Under the pieces are notes generated by a model. That model was given only the letters and a program-made list of their open reading frames with translations. It was not told where the DNA came from and ran no database searches. The position numbers and the translations under genes are program-made. Positions 55,661-64,000 of a DNA stretch of 64,000 bases are shown in pieces. This DNA comes from JASGCP01 sp965263285 (GTDB lineage: Bacteria > Bacteroidota > Bacteroidia > Chitinophagales > Chitinophagaceae): the NCBI GenBank assembly GCA_965263285.1, contig CBDHHD010000016.1, positions 1,302,001 through 1,366,000 on the forward strand, given 5' to 3'. The stretch's first letter is position 1. Each line of letters starts with the position of its first letter.

Positions 55661-57847
55661 ATGAAAAAACTCATTCGAATTATTTGGATAAGTTGGATAG
55701 CATGTATTTGTTTATTTATTTTGTTTATATATGCTTGTAATAAAGGATTATTTGGTCGTATGCCTTCTATTGAAGAAATTCAAAATCCATCAGCATCTCT
55801 TGCAAGTCAGGTGTATGCCAATGACGGATCTCTATTAGGAAAATATTATTTACAAGATCGGTTAGATGTAACTTATAATAATATCAGTCCAAATGTAATT
55901 CGAGCACTCATTTCAACAGAAGATGAAAGATTTTATGATCATAGTGGTATTGACTTCCGTTCTATGTTAAGGGCTATTTTAAGTTTTGGGAAATCAGGGG
56001 GAGCGAGCACCATTACCATGCAAACAGCTAAAAATTTATTTACCGAAGATTGGGAAACACACCGTATATCAGAGCGATTAATACAAAAAATAAAAGAAAT
56101 GATCATTGCTATTAAAATAGAAAGGTATTTAACAAAGCGAGAAATATTAACCCTTTATTTGAATACGGTATCCTTTGGGGATAATATTTATGGTATTCGT
56201 AATGCTGCTTATACTTTTTTTCAAAAAGAACCTTATGAATTAAATATAGATGAAGCAGCTACACTCATAGGCATGTTAAAAGCAAATACACTATACAACC
56301 CACGCCGTAACCCTACTTTATCAAGAGACAGACGCAATACAGTTATTGATCAAATGGTTAAAAATAATTATTTAACTGCTGCAACAGCAGCCATTTATAA
56401 AATGCCCCCTATTAATAATAGTAATTATAGAAAGCTAGATGAGAATAATGGACTTGCTCCATACTTTAAATCGGTGTTAGGAGAAGAGCTAAAACAATGG
56501 TGTAAAACACATTTTAAATTAAATGGGAAACCATATAATCTATATAAAGATGGATTGCGTATTTATACAACAATTGATCCTGTGCTACAACACTATGCTG
56601 AAATGGCAGTAATGAAACAGATGGGTAATATGCAAGCTTTATTTGATCAGCAAAAAAATATACGAAATGGCAGTATCTGGATAGGGCATGAAAATGTAAT
56701 TGAAACAGCTATTAAACAATCGGATCGATGGCATAACAATAGCGATAATGGCATGTCGGATGCAGATAATAGAAAAACATTTAATATAAAAACAAAAATG
56801 AATGTATTTGCTTGGAATCGTAACAATAGTAAAGATACAACGATGACGCCATACGATTCTATTAAATATATGAGGCAGCTACTACAAACAGGATTTTTAG
56901 TTATTGATCCACATACAGGAGAAGTAAAGGCTTGGGTTGGAGGTATTGACTATAAAGACTTTAAATACGACCATGTAAATATTAAAACCAAAAGACAGGT
57001 AGGATCTACCATTAAACCATTATTATATAGCTTAGCTGTTAAAGAATTAGGATTTACTCCCAATACATTGCTATTAGATCAGCAACAAAGTTTTGGAGAA
57101 TATGGTTTTGTACCGGCAACAACTAAAAGTTGCAGTGGCGATACAATGACAATGGGCAATGCTTTAGCATTTTCAAAAAATTGTGCAACGGCTTATGTTC
57201 TTAAAGCACTAGATCAAGGAGGAAATATGGGATTTGAAAAATTTATCCCTTTTTTACAATCCTGCGGTATTAGCTCTTCTATTCCTGCTTATCCCTCCAT
57301 TGCATTAGGCACATGCGATATTAGCTTAATAGAAATGGTTGGGTCTTATTCTATGTTTCCTAGTGATGGGGTACATACAAAACCCATTTACCTTACAAGA
57401 ATAGAAGATAGAAATGGGGTAACATTAGCCACCTATTCCCCCGAGAAAAAAATCATATTAGACCCCGTATCTAATTACAATATGATAGAAATGATGGAAG
57501 GTGTTTGTAATGTAGGTACAGGCAGACGAATATGGAGATATAATATAGAGGGCGCCATGGCTGGAAAAACAGGTACCACTGATGAAAATAGTGATACTTG
57601 GTTCTTGGGGTATAGCCCTCAATTATTAGGTGGCGCCTGGGTAGGATGCAATGATCGATTTTTACGATTTACCTCTAATACTATTGGACAAGGATCAGCC
57701 TTAGCACTTCCAATATGGGCATATTTTTTTTCTACCGCTTCACATGACCCTAACTCAAACATTGATACACATACCAATTTTACAGTGCCTTCAAATATAA
57801 AAAGTAATATTCATATTTCATATATAATAGATACACTTAATCATTAA
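55661..57847 (+). CDS. Penicillin-binding protein 1A-type, bifunctional peptidoglycan synthase
   Basis: About 728 residues. One N-terminal TM (IRIIWISWIACICLFILFIYA); GT51 domain with STEDERFYDHSGIDFRS (catalytic Glu), GGASTITMQTAKNLF and SFGDNIYGIRNAA; transpeptidase domain with STIK (active Ser) in KRQVGSTIKPLLYSL, SKN and KTGTT. It polymerises and cross-links glycan strands. A TTG at 55598 opens the frame but ATG 55661 gives a normal N-terminus. Followed 9 nt later by the MerR gene. Confidence 0.95.
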   Translation: MKKLIRIIWISWIACICLFILFIYACNKGLFGRMPSIEEIQNPSASLASQVYANDGSLLGKYYLQDRLDVTYNNISPNVIRALISTEDERFYDHSGIDFRSMLRAILSFGKSGGASTITMQTAKNLFTEDWETHRISERLIQKIKEMIIAIKIERYLTKREILTLYLNTVSFGDNIYGIRNAAYTFFQKEPYELNIDEAATLIGMLKANTLYNPRRNPTLSRDRRNTVIDQMVKNNYLTAATAAIYKMPPINNSNYRKLDENNGLAPYFKSVLGEELKQWCKTHFKLNGKPYNLYKDGLRIYTTIDPVLQHYAEMAVMKQMGNMQALFDQQKNIRNGSIWIGHENVIETAIKQSDRWHNNSDNGMSDADNRKTFNIKTKMNVFAWNRNNSKDTTMTPYDSIKYMRQLLQTGFLVIDPHTGEVKAWVGGIDYKDFKYDHVNIKTKRQVGSTIKPLLYSLAVKELGFTPNTLLLDQQQSFGEYGFVPATTKSCSGDTMTMGNALAFSKNCATAYVLKALDQGGNMGFEKFIPFLQSCGISSSIPAYPSIALGTCDISLIEMVGSYSMFPSDGVHTKPIYLTRIEDRNGVTLATYSPEKKIILDPVSNYNMIEMMEGVCNVGTGRRIWRYNIEGAMAGKTGTTDENSDTWFLGYSPQLLGGAWVGCNDRFLRFTSNTIGQGSALALPIWAYFFSTASHDPNSNIDTHTNFTVPSNIKSNIHISYIIDTLNH

Positions 57848-57856
57848 TAACGAATT

Positions 57857-58426
57857 ATGAAAAAAAAAGATATGGTTGAATTTGATTTATTGAATCACCC
57901 TCCCATTGATGAAGATAGCATAAGAAAAAAAATAAATAAGAAAGATATTGTTTTTGCTAACGATCAAATAGTAGCAAAGATAAAAAAAGAGCATCGTTCA
58001 ACACCGACTTTTCCTACTACTCATATCGCCAAACGAGGCAGAAAAAGTATGCAAGATATTACCACTTCATTATCAATGGTGCAATTGCCTTCTACTGCTA
58101 TTATACAACAAAAAAAATATCATCCTATTGGAGAGGTGGCTAAATGGTTTGGCATAACAGTTCCTTTGTTAAGATTATGGGAAAACGAATTTGTGCAACT
58201 ATCCCCAAGAAAAAATAAAAAAGGAGATCGTTTTTTTTCATTCGAAGACATTCAAATGATTACACTTATATATAGTCTATTATATCATCAAAAATATACA
58301 ATGGAAGGAGCTAAAAGGTATCTACAAGTAAATAAAGACACATTAAATATGCATCAGTTTCTTTTGCAAACGCTTTTACGCACAAGAAAATTTCTGTTAG
58401 AAATAAAAGCACATTTAGATATATAA
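57857..58426 (+). CDS. MerR-family transcriptional regulator
   Basis: A 189-residue protein. A charged, disordered N-terminal ~90 residues precede a MerR-type winged helix: YHPIGEVAKWFGITVPLLRLWENEF then LSPRKNKKGDRFFSFEDIQMITLIYSLL and a short helical tail. No C-terminal sensor or metal Cys is visible. This arrangement is common in Bacteroidota single-domain MerR proteins. Target unknown; it is tightly linked to PBP1A (9 nt) and DUF423 (10 nt). Confidence 0.88.
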   Translation: MKKKDMVEFDLLNHPPIDEDSIRKKINKKDIVFANDQIVAKIKKEHRSTPTFPTTHIAKRGRKSMQDITTSLSMVQLPSTAIIQQKKYHPIGEVAKWFGITVPLLRLWENEFVQLSPRKNKKGDRFFSFEDIQMITLIYSLLYHQKYTMEGAKRYLQVNKDTLNMHQFLLQTLLRTRKFLLEIKAHLDI

Positions 58427-58436
58427 ATTAACGTAT

Positions 58437-58841
58437 ATGAAAAGAATATTTATTGTATTAGGCGCTGTATCTGCTATGATAGCTGTTTTAGCAGGGGCTT
58501 TTGGGAGTCATTTATTAAAACCTATGTTATCTGCAGATAGTTTTTCTGTGTTTCATACAGGTGTGGAATATCAATTCTACCATAGCGTTGCACTTATTAT
58601 AACGGGCATATTATCTTATTTCTTTAAACATATCTTTATACAAAGAGCAGGTTTTTTATTTTGTTGTGGCATTGTTTTATTTTCTTTTTCTTTGTATGCA
58701 TTATCTACGATTACGCTATGGGGAAATGATCATATGAATTGGATAGGTATATTTACCCCACTAGGTGGATTATGTTTTATTATAGGCTGGGCATTGATAG
58801 CTATGAGCGTTGTATTACCCCCTACGATAACTAAAAAATAA
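58437..58841 (+). CDS. DUF423-family small membrane protein
   Basis: A 134-residue protein with four membrane segments and the family start LGAVSAMIAVLAGAFGSHLLKPML, then TGVEYQFYHSVALIITGIL and TPLGGLCFIIGWALIA. The role of the family (YwdK/YgdD type) is unknown. It lies 7 nt before aroK in the same run. Confidence 0.92.
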   Translation: MKRIFIVLGAVSAMIAVLAGAFGSHLLKPMLSADSFSVFHTGVEYQFYHSVALIITGILSYFFKHIFIQRAGFLFCCGIVLFSFSLYALSTITLWGNDHMNWIGIFTPLGGLCFIIGWALIAMSVVLPPTITKK

Positions 58842-58848
58842 CTATCAA

Positions 58849-59376
58849 ATGCGTATATTTATAATAGGGATGATGGGGGCAGGAAAATCTTTTTTAGGAA
58901 ATCAATTAGCTTCTTTACTCGCTATTCCTTTCTATGATCTTGATGAATGGATTATAGAAAAAGAACAACAAAGTATTAAAGATATTTTTGATACAAAAGG
59001 AGAACCAATATTTAGACTAATAGAAAAAAAACATATCCATACATTTGATTATATCCCTTCATTTATATTAGCAACAGGAGGAGGAACTCCTTGCTATGGA
59101 AATCTTATAGAATGGATGAATCAAAAAGGCATAACTATTTGGGTACAAACAGATGAAGAAATTATCTTTCAAAGATTATTAAAAGAGCAAACACATCGCC
59201 CAGCTATTCAATGCTTATCACAAGATAAACTTCGCTATTTTATCCATGAAAAGAATACTGAAAGAATGCCGGTCTACCAACAAGCAGATATTTGTTTCTC
59301 AACACAAACAAATATAGAACAACTTATTACATCTATTCAAGCAACTGATAGGAAAAAAATATTATCATCAACATAG
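58849..59376 (+). CDS. aroK: Shikimate kinase
   Basis: Phosphorylates shikimate in aromatic amino acid synthesis. 175 residues: P-loop GMMGAGKSFLG, shikimate-binding DLDEWI and EPIFRLIE, Walker B-region ATGGGTPCY, and lid RPAIQC with catalytic Arg. Complete. It ends the run PBP1A-merR-DUF423-aroK and converges on lptE 17 nt downstream. Confidence 0.96.
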   Translation: MRIFIIGMMGAGKSFLGNQLASLLAIPFYDLDEWIIEKEQQSIKDIFDTKGEPIFRLIEKKHIHTFDYIPSFILATGGGTPCYGNLIEWMNQKGITIWVQTDEEIIFQRLLKEQTHRPAIQCLSQDKLRYFIHEKNTERMPVYQQADICFSTQTNIEQLITSIQATDRKKILSST

Positions 59377-59393
59377 AAGATATCCACTATATT

Positions 59394-59905
59394 TTACCAG
59401 TTGGAAAATAATTTATTATACATATCATTGCTTAAATCAGATACCATGGTAGGAATTAACTGCGGTTCTACTTGCTGCAGTGTTAAATTAGCAGAAAAAG
59501 GATAACTTCTTGATACATCTGCTTCTGTTGTTTTGTCATCTACTGCATTGTATAAAGATACATGTACAGTAACATTGAGTTGATTTGTTACCACCTGTTG
59601 ATTAGAAACTCCCGTAGTGGTTACTGAATAGTTAGATATATAACCACTTACTTGATATTGAGCATTATCACTATTGGTACGAGTGAGCTTGGTTTGTTGT
59701 GCTATAAACTGTTGAAATTGATCGGTAAGTCGTGCACTAAGTATTGGATTTATATAAGATGCTCTATTGTCAAAAAAACCAATTTTAATGGTTTTAATAT
59801 TAGGAGGGATAGCCGCATCTCTAAATGAATAACCACATCCTATAATACTAATAAATAAAATATACCATAAGCCTATTATTGACAGTATTTTTTATTCTTC
59901 ATCAT
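59394..59905 (-). pseudogene. lptE: LptE-family LPS-assembly lipoprotein, 1-nt frameshift at its start
   Basis: From the downstream end back to about 59887 an open frame encodes ILSIIGLWYILFISIIGCGYSF (lipoprotein signal), then RDAAIPPNIKTIKIGFFDN, VTNQLNVTVHVSLYNAVDD and a final DLSNDMYNKLFSNW, the Bacteroidota LptE pattern. The frame has no start codon of its own. ATGATGAAGAAT at 59894-59905 is one base out of phase across a run of six A (T6 at 59888-59893 on plus). A seventh A would give MMKNKKILSIIG. Either a recent inactivation, a sequence error, or slippage at the run. Confidence 0.82.
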
Positions 59906-59938
59906 AGTAAGAATATCATGTAAATAATAATCGTTTTC

Positions 59939-60502
59939 TTAATTAAAATCTACTTTATAATTTTCAGCGTTATTGGTAGCCACAAAATTTTGCTTGGCTG
60001 TATAACTAAATAAGCTAGCAATAATATTAGCTGGGAATCTAATAATCTTTGCATTATAGTTTGTAATAGCCTGGTTCCAATCTCTTATCGCAATAGCCAC
60101 TCTATTTTCAGTCCCTTCAATTTGTACTTGAAAGTCACGAAATGCACTACTTGTTTGCAAAATGGGATAGGCTTCGACATTTAAGTTTAACATGGTGCCC
60201 CTCATTTGATTTAGTCCTTGATTTGCTTGCAATAATGAATTTGGATCATTGGGATTTATGCTAGGTATTTTTGAACGAAGTTGCACAATTTTTAGTAGAG
60301 TAGTATCTTCATTTCTTGCGGATCCTTTAATAGTGGCTACTACATTTTCATATAATTTTAATTTGCGTTCAAATTGCGTTTGTACTTCTCCCCATTTGCC
60401 ATTGATATCTACCGTTGCTGTAGCTAAGCCATTTCTTACCGAAACACCCCATAAAACAATGAGTACAATAACAGCAACAATAATAATAGTTATTCTTTTC
60501 AT
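59939..60502 (-). CDS. lemA: LemA-family membrane protein
   Basis: A 187-residue LemA protein: one N-terminal TM (IIIVAVIVLIVLWGVSV), then coiled helices with VDINGKWGEVQTQFERKLKLYENVVATIKG, LQANQGLNQMRGTM and a C-terminal FPANIIASLFSYTAKQNF. The NGKW/RRxxLIPNLV-type entry is altered, but the core and length fit. Function poorly known. It is upstream of lptE by 33 nt. Confidence 0.9.
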   Translation of the reverse strand: MKRITIIIVAVIVLIVLWGVSVRNGLATATVDINGKWGEVQTQFERKLKLYENVVATIKGSARNEDTTLLKIVQLRSKIPSINPNDPNSLLQANQGLNQMRGTMLNLNVEAYPILQTSSAFRDFQVQIEGTENRVAIAIRDWNQAITNYNAKIIRFPANIIASLFSYTAKQNFVATNNAENYKVDFN

Positions 60503-60589
60503 AACAGATATAATTAAAATATATTTAATAATAGCACAAATATACGAATCATTATCTTAAGTTTAATTAAACTACAAATGGGGTGCTAA

Positions 60590-61014
60590 ATCTTTTTTGA
60601 GGTGTTAAGAAGTTTTTAATAAATGGCAACTACTTATGCATAGGTTCATACTCGTTTTTTTTCTTTTGTATCAAGACAAAAGAAAGAAAAAAAGAAAAAA
60701 TCAAGCCTGCAGATAAAGAGCTACAAAACTACGGCTCACTACGCTAGCGAGAATGAATGGGAGGCGGTTAGGTAGGAATCGTTATGATGAGCTTATCCAT
60801 AGTTATCTTTTATGTACATACTTTATGCTCATCATAACGATTCATATATAAAAAATTACGCCCCACATTCTCGCTGGTCGCTTCGCTCACCTCGTTTTGT
60901 AACGCTCTTTATCTGAGGGCTGTCCCCATCAGATACTTCCTATTATTTTCATACTTATAATTATTCGATAATCAATACACTTAATTAAACCTATTGAGTT
61001 AACTAAGTAGTTAC
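60590..61014. repeat. Dispersed repeat copy with long hairpin
   Basis: Starts CTAAATCTTTTTTGAGGTG and contains the T/A-rich hairpin with loop ATCAAG (60670-60675), the long imperfect hairpin (60715-60912) and the AT-rich tail ATTCGATAATCAATACAC. Unlike 18184 and 48353 it lacks ISL3-A ends. The 676-nt gap has no gene. Confidence 0.88.
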
Positions 61015-61015
61015 C

Positions 61016-61176
61016 AGAAAAGAACTAAATGTAAAGACACCTTTTGAAGCGCTAGAAAAGTGGTACCAACTAAAGACTGAAATATTTTTACAAACTCCTT
61101 CAGAATTTAAAAATAAACTCCTAAATTCGCATGTAGAAACAGTCAATTTTCATCAACAACGTTGCGAAACATGACA
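61016..61176 (+). mobile_element. IS481 end fragment, inverted copy
   Basis: Plus-strand fragment of the last ~40 IS481 transposase codons (PFEALEKWYQL) ending in the IS481 end (complement of TGTCATGTTTCGCAACG) at 61176. It ends 2 nt before the stop of the beta-lactamase-like gene. Confidence 0.85.
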
Positions 61177-61178
61177 AT

Positions 61179-62663
61179 TTAGTCATTTATTTTTTCTACC
61201 GATAGGTATTGAATTGTAGGAGGATTTTGAGGATCTAATGTGAAATAGATTTTTATCTTTATACCCGATTTTCCTTCTATAATAAAATAACCGCGTAAAG
61301 TATTCTCAGCATGCATTTCCCCTATTGTTTTTATACCATGTAACTGATTAAACAAACGAGTAGATATATCTTTATAATCTGATAAGGGATGGTCTAAAAA
61401 AAAGTTTTCTGAGAAATATTGTTGGTACATATTGATAGAATCCCAAGAAGGTAATATATGCAGAAGTGTTTGTTTCATTTCTTCTAATACAGCAGTTGGC
61501 TTAGGCTCAATAGGTTGTAAATGTAATAAGGTTATAAGTGTATCTGTTATATATCTATTTATTTTATATACAGGAGTATATCTACCATTTGTAAACATAA
61601 CCATCCCTAATCCATATTGTGGTAGTATTTCCCAGGCAGCACCATATCCTGGTAGCCCTCCTGTGTGATATATTCTTAATATATTTTTGCAATCCATCGC
61701 CCATCTAAGTCCATAACCATATGCATAACTAGTAGGACAAGGCAAGGTACTTTCTAATCGGTCAAAATGCCATGGTTGTTGCATTTCTAATAAAGAGGAT
61801 GGTTTAATAATAGAAGAGGAATTAGATAAATATTCACTCATATACTTACTAAAATCAGAAACAGAAGTAATAAGTCCTCCCATTGCTCCATAAATACCTA
61901 CTTTTTCATTAGGTTGTAATTCTTCTTGTTGATGAGTATAATAATATCCTAATGCAAGATGATGGGGAGGCACCTGTGTATATTGCCAGTAAGTTTCATC
62001 CATATTCAAGGGTAATAAAATATGTTGTTTAATATATTGTTGATAATACTGATGTGATATTTGATGAATGAGTAATCCTAATATAGTAAATCCTAAATTG
62101 CTATATTCAAAATAAGTACCCGGTATATGTGATAGAGAAATACCATTTCTTAGCAATTTGCGTAAATCACCTTCACTTTTTGACATTTGACGATCGCCCC
62201 AAGGATTATCTTCTGGGAGACCTGCTGTATGCGTTAATAACATGCGAATAGTAATAGTGTTAGAAGCTTGTTTGCCTTTAAACATACATTTAATATATGG
62301 GATGTATTTATTAATAGGATCATCTAACTGCAATTTTCCTTGATCTCTTAGCTGTAAAATAGATAGAGCAGTAAAACTTTTTGTCATAGATGCAATACAA
62401 AAATCGGTAGAGTCATCTACTAATATATGATTGTCTATATTGGCATATCCTCCATATCCATTGAGTAATAGTTGCCCTTTATAAATAATAGCATAACTCC
62501 AACCAGGATAATGATACACATGTGAAAAACTATCTACTATTTCTTGTACAAGTAATGCATAAGAGGGTACAGTTTTTTTATTTATTTGTGTGCTTTGTTG
62601 TTGTGCAAATGTGGAAATAAAAAAACTAAATAAAATACAAATTATAAATAATTTCTGTCGCAT
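61179..62663 (-). CDS. Serine beta-lactamase-like (PF00144) hydrolase
   Basis: A 494-residue secreted protein (signal LFIICILFSFFISTFAQ). Class C-type catalytic motifs: SMTK (nucleophile Ser and Lys), YSN in FEYSNLGFTILG, and HTGGLPGYGA as the third motif. A ~130-residue C-terminal beta-rich domain follows. Such proteins include esterases and peptidases as well as beta-lactamases, so resistance is not implied. It stands alone. Confidence 0.88.
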   Translation of the reverse strand: MRQKLFIICILFSFFISTFAQQQSTQINKKTVPSYALLVQEIVDSFSHVYHYPGWSYAIIYKGQLLLNGYGGYANIDNHILVDDSTDFCIASMTKSFTALSILQLRDQGKLQLDDPINKYIPYIKCMFKGKQASNTITIRMLLTHTAGLPEDNPWGDRQMSKSEGDLRKLLRNGISLSHIPGTYFEYSNLGFTILGLLIHQISHQYYQQYIKQHILLPLNMDETYWQYTQVPPHHLALGYYYTHQQEELQPNEKVGIYGAMGGLITSVSDFSKYMSEYLSNSSSIIKPSSLLEMQQPWHFDRLESTLPCPTSYAYGYGLRWAMDCKNILRIYHTGGLPGYGAAWEILPQYGLGMVMFTNGRYTPVYKINRYITDTLITLLHLQPIEPKPTAVLEEMKQTLLHILPSWDSINMYQQYFSENFFLDHPLSDYKDISTRLFNQLHGIKTIGEMHAENTLRGYFIIEGKSGIKIKIYFTLDPQNPPTIQYLSVEKIND

Positions 62664-62831
62664 GGAATCTAATTTTATAAAAAAAAATACTTTATTTGAC
62701 TAGTTGAATTCAAGGTTTAAGTGCAACATTTTTATAAAGATAAAAGGCAAGTTGAATGCAAGATTCAAGTTATAAATGCAACTTGTTTGTCGCGCTCAAA
62801 TATTGAATTTAGTCAACATTAATTAAAAATG

Positions 62832-62849
62832 GTAACTATTTAGGTGGTA
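62832..62849. repeat. Solo IS66 end
   Basis: GTAACTATTTAGGTGGTA differs by one base from the IS66 end at 813. No body is attached. Confidence 0.75.
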
Positions 62850-62955
62850 TGGTATTCGTATCATTTTTAGAAAAAACAGTGTCTTATTTTATGTTATGAT
62901 ACGGAATTGTAAAGTTAATATTGAACATTCTTTAATTATAATGATTATAAAAAAT

Positions 62956-63010
62956 GGTATAACGATTTTTTTAGTGAGCAACCACAAAGATAATATATTT
63001 TTAAAAATCT
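62956..63010. repeat. Solo ISL3-B end
   Basis: GGTATAACGATTTTTTTAG then TGAGCAACCACAAAGATAATA is almost the exact complement of the ISL3-B end at 42355-42406. Nothing of the gene remains. Confidence 0.85.
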
Positions 63011-63168
63011 AACAAATAATTAACTTAGTTTAGATACTACAAACTTGGTTTTTCGCATTTTTTAATTTTATAAAATAATTATAATCAATGATTTATAAAA
63101 TTTACAATCCTTAAAAAATAGCCTTTTTTGATGCTTTTTTCTACTTTTTTACCAAGTTGGGTTAAATC
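63011..63168. repeat. IS1634 right-end remnant
   Basis: The run from TAACTTAGTTTAGATACTAC to TTTTTTACCAAGTTGGG parallels 18815-18963 with several changes. It follows the ISL3-B end directly. The 62664-63329 gap holds only such relics. Confidence 0.75.
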
Positions 63169-63329
63169 TATATTGCTTTCTTTGTCTTCAAATTGCAATT
63201 GAACAAATACTCAGCTATAATTTCTTTTATCTTATAATGATTGTAAATAAACTGAGAATTCTTTACCAAAGGAGGTCATATTATAAATCGTATTAAAAAT
63301 TAGTAAAATAAAACATTTTCATTGGTTTA

Positions 63330-64000
63330 TTATTTAATTTGAATTTTTGAGTACCCATTACCTTTAGAAACAACTTCAATATGGGTAGCAATCCGTTCTT
63401 TAAGTTCATTAACATGCGAAATAACACCTATTATTTTTCCGTCACTTTGTAAATTTGATAAAGCACTTAGGGCTACATCAAGGTAGTCGGTGTCAAGTGT
63501 TCCAAAACCTTCGTCAATAAACAGCGTATCAATACGCATATTTTTACTTGCCATTTTAGATAAACCAAGTGCTAAGGAAAGAGACACAATAAATTTTTCG
63601 CCCCCAGAAAGATTTTGCGCTGTTCTCTCTTCGTTATTTTGAAAACTATCAATAACCGATAATTCAAAAGGATTATCCTCTTTCTTGTCAGAAATTTTAC
63701 CCGTTCGTTTAAGCAAATAACGATCGGTCATTATTTTTAATTGCTTATTAGCCAAATTAATCAAATGCTCAAAGGTTAATGATTGTGCAAAATTACGGTA
63801 TGTTTGTCCTTCCTTAGAACCAATTAAATCATTTAATTTACCCCACTTATTGCAGATTGCTTGTTGTTTCTCTTTTTCTTTTATTCTACTACTCACCGTT
63901 TTTAAACTCTCAGCATTAGATTTTAATTTTTGATTATTTGCTCCTATTTTCTGTGATAACTCGTTTGTCTTAATTTTCTTTTCATCAAATTCCATTTGAA
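63330..64000 (-). CDS. sbcC: SbcC-type nuclease ATPase, C-terminal part (runs off the window)
   Basis: The visible ~222 residues are the C-terminal ATPase half of SbcC, the SMC-like partner of SbcD that trims DNA hairpins and ends: coiled-coil residues (KIKTNELSQKIGANNQKLKS), LNLANKQLKIMTDRYLL-type region, ABC signature NLSGGEKFIVSLSLALGLS, Walker B IDTLFIDEGFGTLD and the His-switch ISHVNELKERI. The frame is open to the window edge, so the rest lies beyond. Notable because this genome holds many long hairpins, the substrate of SbcCD. Confidence 0.93.
   Translation of the reverse strand, partial: QMEFDEKKIKTNELSQKIGANNQKLKSNAESLKTVSSRIKEKEKQQAICNKWGKLNDLIGSKEGQTYRNFAQSLTFEHLINLANKQLKIMTDRYLLKRTGKISDKKEDNPFELSVIDSFQNNEERTAQNLSGGEKFIVSLSLALGLSKMASKNMRIDTLFIDEGFGTLDTDYLDVALSALSNLQSDGKIIGVISHVNELKERIATHIEVVSKGNGYSKIQIK

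Noticed and set aside
61179..62663. Antibiotic-resistance beta-lactamase
   Set aside because: The motifs show the PF00144 hydrolase fold, which is mostly non-resistance enzymes in this phylum. Resistance cannot be claimed from sequence.
1..64000. CRISPR array or cas genes
   Set aside because: No set of evenly spaced direct repeats with unique spacers was seen and no cas-like protein is encoded. The repeats present are inverted and dispersed.

Overview
The window looks like a chromosome segment of an AT-rich member of the Bacteroidota, possibly a host-restricted Chitinophagales-type lineage. The support is direct: exact TAnnTTTG -7 promoter boxes sit just upstream of many genes, Shine-Dalgarno sequences are scarce, and several families are typical of the phylum (GldF, a DUF2723/GT117 giant membrane protein, the coaX-OMP-lptC block, LptE of the Bacteroidota type, ISAon1-like ISL3 transposases). 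The genome is littered with decaying insertion sequences (IS66, IS256, IS481, IS1634 and two ISL3-like families) and small hairpin repeats. That load fits a recently bottlenecked or symbiotic genome, but lifestyle is inference.

Layout: 1-5231 is an IS-rich block holding a tRNA-Ser(UGA) and an IS66 invaded by an IS256 that was itself invaded by a second IS256. 5316-9134 (minus) carries hisH, a GlcD-like oxidase, ferritin, ribosomal protein L31 type B and a methyltransferase. 9249-10933 is an ISL3 fragment split by an IS481. 10964-16056 has a flippase, a repeat/LRR/Ig surface lipoprotein and gapA. 16171-18967 is an IS1634 interrupted by a 553-bp ISL3-type MITE. 19126-24643 (minus) is a tight cluster sodC-pdxA-galK/galT fusion-trpC-pdxJ. 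25656-34580 carries a Met-rich outer membrane protein, der, uvrA, a PpiC-type isomerase and gldF. 34849-38048 (plus) holds a GH20 hexosaminidase, queA and a small secreted protein. 38222-41705 (minus) has an MMPL/RND protein and a second repeat lipoprotein.

A viperin-like radical SAM gene (42422-43279) sits between two IS ends pointing away from it, 15 nt before its start and 19 nt after its stop. 43706-48085 holds DUF2723 and LptF/G. 48914-52316 (minus) is GT2-coaX-OMP-lptC. 53976-60502 covers glgA, PBP1A, a MerR regulator, DUF423, aroK, a frameshifted lptE and lemA. 61179-64000 has a serine beta-lactamase-like protein and the 3' end of sbcC.

Three points stand out: (i) the prokaryotic viperin in its IS bracket; (ii) hairpins in three unrelated repeat families whose loops are found in both orientations between unchanged stems, suggesting a general loop-flipping process; (iii) a full-length GalK-GalT fusion inside a vitamin B6 gene cluster. 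Envelope genes (lptC, lptE, lptF/G, coaX-OMP, flippase, PBP1A, GT2, surface lipoproteins) dominate the intact gene set, while the IS genes are nearly all broken.
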